From Cloacibacterium sp046296655 (GTDB lineage Bacteria; Bacteroidota; Bacteroidia; Flavobacteriales; Weeksellaceae): DNA of 64,000 bases. The stretch lies in contig JBKBLE010000005.1 in assembly GCA_046296655.1 (NCBI GenBank), positions 1 to 64,000 on the forward strand. The letters are read 5' to 3'. The translations under genes and the position numbers were made by a program. The notes beneath the pieces are model-generated. The model made no database searches. It saw only the letters and a program-made list of their open reading frames with translations, and was not told the DNA's origin. Shown in pieces: positions 57,938 through 64,000 of this stretch (position 1 is its first letter; each line of letters opens with the position of its first letter).

Positions 57938-58019
57938 TTGATCATACGTTTTTTACTAGATATTCTCTTTGGGAATAATTTTCCAAGGCGAATTATATAT
58001 TTATTAATAATAATCTTTT

Positions 58020-60497
58020 ATGAAAAAATTAAATCTATTTTTTATTATAGTGGCTTTTTTATTGGGTAATCACTTTCTTTTTTCTCAAGCTGTTGACAGA
58101 CTTTATTTATCATCGGCGTCTACTGGTAGAGTTTATGATATAACATCATTAACAGGTGGAGCTTTGCCAACTCCTATAACAATACCTAATTCAAGTGGAA
58201 CACCTTCAAATATAAGCAACTTAGCTGTTGGTTATGATCAGCCTGGCGGGAATCCATCAACACTTGTTTTCATTAATTCTAATACTTTAGCAGGTTCTAC
58301 ATTGTATAAAAATGGAACTGCTATATCTGGAACTACTATTCCAGGTGTACAAATTGGAGGGATAGCAACCAATAACGTTCCAGGTCCTTATTTTGGAAAT
58401 GTTTATGGTTTCCAACCTGATACCAAGACTATTTACCCAATTTATCCATCAGGTCCTGCTATACCTATTACCAGTACAGATACTGACTGGAATAATGGAA
58501 CTGCGTTTGGAAAGGATACATTCTTTGATTATCAGAATAATATTTATACATTTATTAATAATGGCTCAAATAGATATCTTTTTAAAATATCTATTGCTAC
58601 AGGAGTTGCTGAAAAGGCAATCTCGGCTCCTATCTCAGGTAGTGCGAGTTTTGAAAATTTACTTACATCAAGAGGGATTCAGGGGATAGCGTATTTGAAG
58701 GGTTTTGTATATATTGCAAGTATAAATTCAACCAATAATAATATTGAAATCCGTAGAATTAATATCCATGATGGTACTTCAATATTAGCAGCTACTTATA
58801 CTAGTCCCTCTTTTGCTAATCTCGATTTAGCGTCAGTTCCTTATTATGTCCCTTTTACATTAACTTGTAGTGGTATTACGCAAAGCCCTACAACACCATT
58901 TGTTGAAGGTGTTGCAAGCAATGGTGTAAGATCTCTTAATATTCCAATTACTAATGTTTATGGACCTGGGACATATACTATCAATATAACAGGAGAAAAT
59001 TTCAATAGCTCATCAACAGTTAATATTACATCTTCAACAACCTCTATAAATGTCCCTCTAGTATATGATGGAGGAGGAAGTTCTGGAACGAGAACACTTT
59101 CTGTAAATTTGAACGGAAGCACAACTGCTTGTAGTGTAAATGTTGTGGTAGAAAAAGATACTGATAAAGATACTATTCCTGATTATTTAGATCTTGACGA
59201 TGATAATGATGGAATTTTAGATGCTGCAGAATTATATTGTGATACTACAACAGCACCTAATGTTACTTATCCTGCAACAAATTCACCTGCAGCAGCACCA
59301 TTATATGCGAAACAATTGTTGTTTTTTGATTGGAGTGGTGTTACCTTAAGTCCAACCTCACCATCTGCTACAAAATCTGTGGTTTATAATGGTGTTACTT
59401 ATACGGCTACAATATCTAATTATACTTTTGTAGGAACTGGTACTCCTAATACTATGGTTGGTGATGATATTTTAACTTGGAGTAGTGGGCCTCCACAAAT
59501 GGTAGGAAGATATTACAATGTTAATTCTACAACATTTAAAGAAGCGCTATATAGTCCATCTACAACCGGAGTGAATTCATTTAACATATCTGTTACAGCT
59601 AGTAAGGATGGTGTTGCTTATCCTGTTGATTTTGTATTCTTTGACGCTGAAGCAACTAATAAATCTAACAATCAAACAGAGCAAATAAAATTCACCAATA
59701 ATTCTGCTGGAACTATAGAACTTCTGGAAAAAACCGGTACCGGAACTATTGGAGCAACTACAGATGGAGTCGTTAATATCACTGGTATAGGTAGTAACAA
59801 TGTAACACTCAATGAAACACAAGATAGTAATGTTAATGCATTATTATTTGTAAAGGGCTACTCACCATCTGTAAAAGTTGATATTACAACCTCTAATAGT
59901 TCTCGACAAGGTGTAGGTTTTGCAGTAAGGTTATATTGTGACACAGATAATGATGGCACGCCAAACTATTTAGATACAGATTCTGATGGTGACGGATGTC
60001 CTGATGCTCTTGAAGGAGACGAGAATGTTACCACTTCTCAGCTTACCGCAAATAGAATTTCTGGAACAGTAGATGCTAATGGCGTTCCTAATTTGGTTAA
60101 TGCTGGTGGTGCTGCTGACGTTGGTTCTGACCAAGGACAAGGCATAGGAGATTCTAAAAATGCTACAATTCAATCAGGTTGTTTCTGCTACAAACCAGCT
60201 CAAACTACGGGAACAGCCTTAGATACCAATCATGGAATTACAGCTCTTGGTAGAGCTGGTGCTGATAATAGCAATTGGCCTATGGTAAGAAAAGGAGCTT
60301 GGACTGTTCTGGAAGCTAAAACAAAAGGTTTTGTAGTCAATAGACTTACAGATGCTCAAATCGCTGCTATTCCTAGTGCTGATCTTAGAGAAGGAATGAT
60401 GGTATATAATATTGATCAAGACTGTCTCCAAATCAATATTGATGGGACAGCTACTGGTTGGAAATGTTTCAACACTCAAACGTGCCCTGATTTATAA
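58020..60497 (+). CDS. large exported protein with thrombospondin type 3 calcium repeats
   Basis: 825 aa. A signal peptide ends near LFSQA (about 23). Residues 25-280 look like a beta-propeller of repeated TITG-type elements. A TSP3-like Asp-rich block, DTDKDTIPDYLDLDDDNDGI, lies at about 380-400 and another, DTDNDGTPNYLDTDSDGDG, at about 641-660. The Ser/Thr/Asn-rich domain between them (410-640) looks adhesin-like. The C-terminal 90 residues (ALGRAGADNSNWPMVRKGAW, REGMMVYNIDQDCLQINIDG) form a compact end. No T9SS sorting domain was recognised. Aspartates of the TSP3 blocks should bind calcium. 82 bases after the previous gene. Confidence 0.85.
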   Translation: MKKLNLFFIIVAFLLGNHFLFSQAVDRLYLSSASTGRVYDITSLTGGALPTPITIPNSSGTPSNISNLAVGYDQPGGNPSTLVFINSNTLAGSTLYKNGTAISGTTIPGVQIGGIATNNVPGPYFGNVYGFQPDTKTIYPIYPSGPAIPITSTDTDWNNGTAFGKDTFFDYQNNIYTFINNGSNRYLFKISIATGVAEKAISAPISGSASFENLLTSRGIQGIAYLKGFVYIASINSTNNNIEIRRINIHDGTSILAATYTSPSFANLDLASVPYYVPFTLTCSGITQSPTTPFVEGVASNGVRSLNIPITNVYGPGTYTINITGENFNSSSTVNITSSTTSINVPLVYDGGGSSGTRTLSVNLNGSTTACSVNVVVEKDTDKDTIPDYLDLDDDNDGILDAAELYCDTTTAPNVTYPATNSPAAAPLYAKQLLFFDWSGVTLSPTSPSATKSVVYNGVTYTATISNYTFVGTGTPNTMVGDDILTWSSGPPQMVGRYYNVNSTTFKEALYSPSTTGVNSFNISVTASKDGVAYPVDFVFFDAEATNKSNNQTEQIKFTNNSAGTIELLEKTGTGTIGATTDGVVNITGIGSNNVTLNETQDSNVNALLFVKGYSPSVKVDITTSNSSRQGVGFAVRLYCDTDNDGTPNYLDTDSDGDGCPDALEGDENVTTSQLTANRISGTVDANGVPNLVNAGGAADVGSDQGQGIGDSKNATIQSGCFCYKPAQTTGTALDTNHGITALGRAGADNSNWPMVRKGAWTVLEAKTKGFVVNRLTDAQIAAIPSADLREGMMVYNIDQDCLQINIDGTATGWKCFNTQTCPDL

Positions 60498-60514
60498 TCA
60501 AAAAATACAATAAC

Positions 60515-61042
60515 ATGAAAAATATAGTTGCAACCTTATCCTTATTATTTGCTACTACGCTTTCTGCTCAAGTAGCCATAGGAAAAACTTCAATTTCTTC
60601 CCCAGCAGTATCATTAGAATTTTATGATGGCGCAGACAATGCTAGAGGCATCATTTTACCTTGGGTTACTTCTACAGCTGCAGTAACAGGAGCAGTAAAC
60701 GGAACATTAGTCTACAATACTGCAGACAGAAAAGTTTATGTAAAGTATGCTTCTGGATGGAGAGACCTTAGTGTAGACAACACTGGAACCGTAACCACTA
60801 CACTACAAGATTCTCTTACAGATCAAGATACTGCAAAAGTGCTTATCGGTGGAGATCCTGCTACTGATACCACCCCGGGAATTTTAGTCTTAGCAGACAC
60901 TAATAAAGCGATGGTTCTACCTAAAGTAGCCTCTCCTCACCTCAACATTGTAAACCCATCACCCGGAATGATGGTCTATGACACTACCAAAAAACAATTG
61001 GCGGTCTTCAATGGTACTGTTTGGAGTTTCTGGAAACCTTAA
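60515..61042 (+). CDS. small exported protein with G-x-[LM]-V-Y modules
   Basis: 175 aa. Signal peptide to about 18 (ending LSAQ). It carries two copies of a module: NGTLVYNTADRKVYVKYASG at 67-86 and PGMMVYDTTKKQLAVFNGTV at about 149-168. The same module is at the C-terminus of the 825-aa protein upstream (EGMMVYNIDQDCLQINIDG). The modules end in G(T)xW, as in tail-fibre-like and collagen-like exported proteins. 17 bases after the TSP3 gene and followed by a terminator at 61067. Confidence 0.75.
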   Translation: MKNIVATLSLLFATTLSAQVAIGKTSISSPAVSLEFYDGADNARGIILPWVTSTAAVTGAVNGTLVYNTADRKVYVKYASGWRDLSVDNTGTVTTTLQDSLTDQDTAKVLIGGDPATDTTPGILVLADTNKAMVLPKVASPHLNIVNPSPGMMVYDTTKKQLAVFNGTVWSFWKP

Positions 61043-61066
61043 TAAACTTAAACAATTTAATTTTAT

Positions 61067-61097
61067 AAAAGTCCGATGATTCTCATCGGACTTTTTG
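61067..61097 (+). terminator. terminator after the exported protein cluster
   Basis: AAAAGTCCGATGA (61067-61079) and TCATCGGACTTTT (61083-61095), a perfect 13-bp stem with T-run. Confidence 0.9.
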
Positions 61098-61099
61098 AT

Positions 61100-61618
61100 T
61101 TTAGGACGACACCATTAGCAGAATAACCCTACCCAAAGGAATGTTTAAGGAAAGGGTAATGAATGTCTCCTTGCATTTTACTTGCAGGATAAAGGCAAGA
61201 TGCTTGCTTCTTATTATACCCAGAACTTTATATGGCGTTTTGAAGAAAACAAATAAGGGTTTGAGTTGAATCAAGTGGCAGTCAAACTCGAGTTTTGTTC
61301 GCAAAAAGTACCCTTTTTCCGAAGCTGATTCGAACCTGATTCGAACCTGACTCGAACAAATGTCTCAAAAAAGACAAAAAACAGATGAAATAAATACCAA
61401 CGAAAAGTAAAATAAAAACAATCTACCCTAATTTTTTTTTCTGACACGAAATAACACTTGCGTTACCTGTTTACTTCTTGAAATAAATGCTGTGGCATGG
61501 TTATTGAAAACATTACAATACGCACATTACAGATTATCAATCTTTTCAAATCAATGTTAGTTGTATTAAAAAAATCATTTCTTATCTTACATCAATGCAT
61601 CTAGGATTCTGTGCGCTG
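61100..61618. other. 520-base gene-poor stretch with a triple 11-bp repeat
   Basis: No credible ORF, RNA or promoter other than the yceI -7 box at the end. The most notable part is CTGATTCGAAC repeated at 61325-61335 and 61336-61346, then CTGACTCGAAC at 61347-61357. Each unit has a TTCGAA core. It resembles either an operator array or T-loop-like sequence of tRNAs. The 61101-61304 minus frame has no start context. The region could be the remains of a mobile element, but there is no transposase or integrase trace. Confidence 0.5.
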
Positions 61619-61626
61619 TACATTTG
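61619..61626 (+). promoter_or_regulatory. -7 box for yceI
   Basis: TACATTTG, 32 bases before the ATG at 61659. Confidence 0.5.
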
Positions 61627-61658
61627 CACCATAATAAATAACTAAAATACAAAATATT

Positions 61659-62167
61659 ATGGCAACAAGATGGAACTTAGACACTACGCACAGTGAAATT
61701 ACCTTCAAAGTAAGACACTTGATGATTTCTAACGTAAAAGGAGCTTTCAACACTTTTACTGCAGAAGTAGAAGCAGAAGATGATACTTTCAAAAACTCAA
61801 AGTAAGCGCGACTATCCAAACAGATTCTATCGATACAAACAATGCAGATAGAGATACTCACTTGAAAAGTGCAGATTTTTTCAACGCTGAACAAAACCCA
61901 ACCATTACTTTCGAAAGTGCTTCTTTAGCTGATGATGTAACAGGACATTTAACTATTAACGGTGTTACAAAACCTGTACAATTAGAAGTGGAATTTGGTG
62001 GAATCAACCAAGATCCTTGGGGAAATACTAAAGCTGGATTTACTTTTGAAGGAAAAATCAAAAGAAGTGATTTCGGTCTAAACTGGAATGCAGCCTTGGA
62101 AACTGGCGGTGTTTTAGTAAGCGATGAAGTAAAAATCTCAGGAGAATTACAATTCGTAAAAGGATAA
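61659..62167 (+). pseudogene. frameshifted YceI-family gene
   Basis: The first 48 codons (MATRWNLDTTHSEITFKVRH, then LMISNVKGAFNTFTAEVE and DDTFKNSK) match the YceI start. They run into a TAA at about 61803 because an A-run is one base short (AAA for AAAA). Restoring it continues into V-S-A-T-I-Q-T-D-S-I-D-T-N-N-A-D-R-D and the rest of the family (THLKSADFF, GVTKPVQLEVEFGG, KRSDFGLNWN) to the TAA at 62167. YceI proteins bind polyisoprenoid lipids in a beta-barrel. No signal peptide is present, so it is the cytoplasmic form. Real pseudogene or sequencing error. Confidence 0.85.
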
Positions 62168-62187
62168 TAACAAACACAAACGATGAA

Positions 62188-62226
62188 AGATGCAGAATGT
62201 ATTAAAGCATTCTGCATCAATTTTTA
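62188..62226 (+). terminator. terminator after yceI
   Basis: GATGCAGAATG (62188-62198) and CATTCTGCATC (62207-62217), then AATTTTT. Confidence 0.85.
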
Positions 62227-62232
62227 ATTAAA

Positions 62233-62423
62233 ATGAACATCAACGTATTAGAATACATTTCTGAACAATTGCCCAAAAGCGAAAAAATGCCATCCCTACT
62301 CCTGATCATTATTTACCGCTAATTTATACGCTTGGTTTGAAAGAAAAAAGCGACAACATATCACTTTTTAACGACGAACTCATCGGTGGAAGTCTAAGTA
62401 TGACGAGTGTTTTTGTAGGTTGA
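62233..62423 (+). pseudogene. internally deleted class III extradiol (DOPA-type) dioxygenase
   Basis: From the ATG at 62233, one frame reads the family N-terminus (M-N-I-N-V-L-E-Y-I-S-E-Q-L, SEKMP) and ends at a TAA near 62325. A different frame from 62289 reads the family C-terminus, IPTPDHYLPLIYTLG and LIGGSLSMTSVFVG, to a TGA at 62421-62423. In intact LigB-like YgiD enzymes these blocks are separated by roughly 200 residues including the metal-binding residues, which are absent here. So about 600 bases were lost and the frame changed. It follows the broken yceI. Confidence 0.7.
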
Positions 62424-62445
62424 GATTGAGTTAAAGACTGGAGAG

Positions 62446-62479
62446 AACTTTGTCAAAGTTTAGAATCTTTGACAAAGTT
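62446..62479. repeat. interspersed palindrome, copy 2
   Basis: AACTTTGTCAAAG paired with CTTTGACAAAGTT, with a T-run after it on the plus strand. It shares both arms with the element at 245-277, about 62 kb away, in the same arm order. Confidence 0.75.
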
Positions 62480-62481
62480 TT

Positions 62482-62859
62482 TTATTCTCCATGAGTAACC
62501 TTAACTATTCGCCCAGTTTTTGAATTGATAATAATTTCAAAAACACCACCAATATGTGGTTTTGGATGACTTCCATAAATTACCCAATAATTTTGAACTT
62601 TTCCAATTTTATAAGGTCTTTGTTTCAAAATATTTTCTTTACCATAACTTGAAAATAAAATGGGTTCTGCTACAGAAATTGCAGAAACCTCATCATTAAT
62701 TTCTTTTTCTTTATCAATTTCAAACAGTTTACAATCATTGATTTCTTTCAAAATTTCTTTGTCTGAAAGTTTAATTTTTTCAAATGACGGATTTAATGCT
62801 TTTTCCTTATTGCAGGAAAAAGCTAATATAAAAAGAAATAAAACCCAAACGTTTTTCAT
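62482..62859 (-). CDS. lipoprotein with NTF2-like (YbbC/YhhH-type) immunity domain
   Basis: 125 aa. Lipoprotein signal MKNVWVLFLFILAFSC (Cys 16). The mature C-terminal two-thirds, AEPILFSSYGKENILKQRPY, NYWVIYG and GGVFEIIINSKTGRIVKVTHGE (given in pieces: GGVFEIIINSKTGRIV, VTHGE), match the YbbC/YhhH group of NTF2-like domains, found beside Rhs toxins and as immunity-type proteins. No toxin, Rhs or effector gene is adjacent; it lies 1 base after hutH on the same strand. A stand-alone or orphan immunity role is possible (inference). Confidence 0.75.
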   Translation of the reverse strand: MKNVWVLFLFILAFSCNKEKALNPSFEKIKLSDKEILKEINDCKLFEIDKEKEINDEVSAISVAEPILFSSYGKENILKQRPYKIGKVQNYWVIYGSHPKPHIGGVFEIIINSKTGRIVKVTHGE

Positions 62860-62860
62860 T

Positions 62861-64000
62861 TTAAACCTCCACTTTAAATGCTCTATTTTTCACCATTTCT
62901 GCAATGGTAAGAATATCTTCGCCAATTAATCTGTCGTTTTCTAGTTTTTTCACTTTAGCTCGAATGATTTCGTAATTTTCTTCTATGATTTTAGAAGATT
63001 TCAGCGGTCTACGGAACTCTAAACCTTGCGCTGCAAACATCAATTCTATCGCTAAAATATTTTCTAAATTTCCTAAGACTTGATTGAATTTTCTCCCCGA
63101 AATACTTCCCATAGAAACATGGTCTTCTTGACCTAAACTCGTAGGAACAGAATCTGCCGAAGCTGGGAAACAAAGCGTTTTATTTTCGGTAACCAACGCA
63201 GCAGTAGTATATTGCGGAATCATAAATCCAGAATTCAATCCAGAACTTTCGATGAGCAGTTTTGGTAAACCATATTTCCCTTCGAGTAAAAGATAACTTC
63301 TTCTATCCGAAATATTCCCTAATTCTGCAGCGGCTAAAGTTGCATAATCAATGGGTAAAGCCATTAATTGACCATGGAAATTCCCTCCAGAAATGGCTTC
63401 TTCATCAGAAATTACAATCGGGTTATCCGTTACAGAATTCAGTTCTGTTTCTGCCATTTGTTTTAAATGTTCATAAGCGTTTCTACTAGCACCGTGAACT
63501 TGCGGAACGCAACGCATAGAATACGGGTCTTGAACTCTTCCGCAATTTTCGTGATATTCTAAATTTTCAGAATTTTTAAGCAGTTTGGTCATTCTTTTAG
63601 CAACGAGTTGACTTCCTTTGAACGGACGAATTTCGTGCAATTCTTTCTTGAAAGGACTTGCAGAACCTTGATAAGCTTCTATAGAAAAAGCTGCAGCTAC
63701 ATCTGCTAAATCTAATAAATATTTGAATTTATCCAAGCCTAAAATCGCATGTGCTAGAATAAATTGAGTTCCATTAATCAGCGCTAAACCTTCTTTAGCT
63801 TGTAATTTCAAAGGTTGTAATTGATGTTTTTCTAAAACTTGGGCAGTTTCTACTGTATTTTCGCCTTCCCAAACTTTTCCTAAACCTAAAAGTGGTAGAA
63901 CCAAATGAGAAAGCGGCGCTAAATCTCCACTTGCGCCAACTGAACCTTGCTCTGGAACTACAGGAATAATGTCTTTTTCTAGCATGAGCATCAATCGTTC
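62861..64000 (-). CDS. hutH: histidine ammonia-lyase, C-terminal part (gene continues past the window)
   Basis: The frame is open to the window edge, so the N-terminus is missing; 380 codons are visible. It contains GSVGASGDLAPLSH with the Ala-Ser-Gly triplet that forms the MIO cofactor, then the YQGSASPFKKE and QDPYSMRCVPQVHGA segments of the family. It deaminates histidine to urocanate. Other hut genes are not in the window. The lipoprotein gene at 62482 is one base downstream. Confidence 0.93.
   Translation of the reverse strand, partial: ERLMLMLEKDIIPVVPEQGSVGASGDLAPLSHLVLPLLGLGKVWEGENTVETAQVLEKHQLQPLKLQAKEGLALINGTQFILAHAILGLDKFKYLLDLADVAAAFSIEAYQGSASPFKKELHEIRPFKGSQLVAKRMTKLLKNSENLEYHENCGRVQDPYSMRCVPQVHGASRNAYEHLKQMAETELNSVTDNPIVISDEEAISGGNFHGQLMALPIDYATLAAAELGNISDRRSYLLLEGKYGLPKLLIESSGLNSGFMIPQYTTAALVTENKTLCFPASADSVPTSLGQEDHVSMGSISGRKFNQVLGNLENILAIELMFAAQGLEFRRPLKSSKIIEENYEIIRAKVKKLENDRLIGEDILTIAEMVKNRAFKVEV

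Noticed and set aside
61101..61304. 67-codon minus-strand ORF in the gene-poor stretch
   Set aside because: No promoter, no ribosome context, no domain; low confidence even as a remnant.
61858..62220. 120-codon ORF opposite yceI
   Set aside because: Antisense to a recognisable YceI coding sequence and its terminator.
1..64000. CRISPR array, intact IS, prophage, restriction or other defence gene cluster
   Set aside because: I looked for regularly spaced repeats, transposases, integrases other than the housekeeping Xer, and nuclease/methylase genes and saw none.

Overview
The window looks like chromosome of a low-GC Bacteroidetes, best fitting the Flavobacteriia and in particular the Weeksellaceae (Chryseobacterium/Cloacibacterium group). 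The evidence is AT-rich DNA; repeated -7 boxes of the Bacteroidetes type TAnnTTTG, three of them with a TTG 19-21 bases upstream; a type IX secretion (T9SS) C-terminal sorting domain and a PorP/SprF protein; many Bacteroidetes domain families (DUF3467, DUF3822, DUF6370, head-GIN DUF2807, TonB receptor); and the gene order rpsU-xer-hpf-tRNA(Thr,Tyr,Gly,Thr)-tuf-tRNA(Trp)-secE-nusG-rplKAJL-rpoBC. Genus level is inference. Nearly all of the window is core housekeeping DNA. No CRISPR array, intact insertion sequence, prophage or obvious defence island is visible.

Layout. 1-2.8 kb: a small structured-RNA candidate, then yicC-gmk-nadA (minus). 3-8.97 kb (plus): lpxK-punA, a 23-codon ORF with its own promoter and terminator, a PadR regulator with a membrane partner and a clear operator, dinB, and a cytoplasmic alpha-amylase. 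8.97-16.2 kb (minus): a secreted NPP-type phosphodiesterase, a TonB-dependent receptor, a lipoprotein, a large T9SS cargo with BNR repeats, and DUF3467. 16.3-32.9 kb (minus): the transcription/translation superoperon, interrupted between nusG and rplK by an orphan umuC. 32.9-44.2 kb: ABC exporter and truA, a REP-like palindrome cluster, a phosphoesterase, an Smr protein, DUF6370, DUF3822-rsmD, murI, hemW, a four-helix-bundle protein, PorP/SprF, a RluA-family synthase and a PASTA protein. 44.3-57.1 kb: ddl, coaD, a TRIC-like channel, folA, a lemA-TPM-TPM operon with a 56-aa membrane protein, a frameshifted head-GIN gene, dcp, DUF4442, comF, upp and der. 57.3-61.0 kb: three exported proteins with thrombospondin type 3 repeats and a recurring G-x-[LM]-V-Y module. 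61.1-64 kb: a gene-poor stretch with a frameshifted yceI, an internally deleted extradiol dioxygenase, an immunity-like lipoprotein, and hutH running off the end.

The most interesting items are the RNA candidate at 82-165, the 23-codon ORF at 4990, the PadR operator, the umuC insertion, the exported cluster at 57-61 kb with its repeated module, the decaying yceI/dioxygenase pair, and a dispersed set of short repeat families confined to spacers. I see no convincing wholly new multi-gene system; the exported cluster is the nearest candidate.
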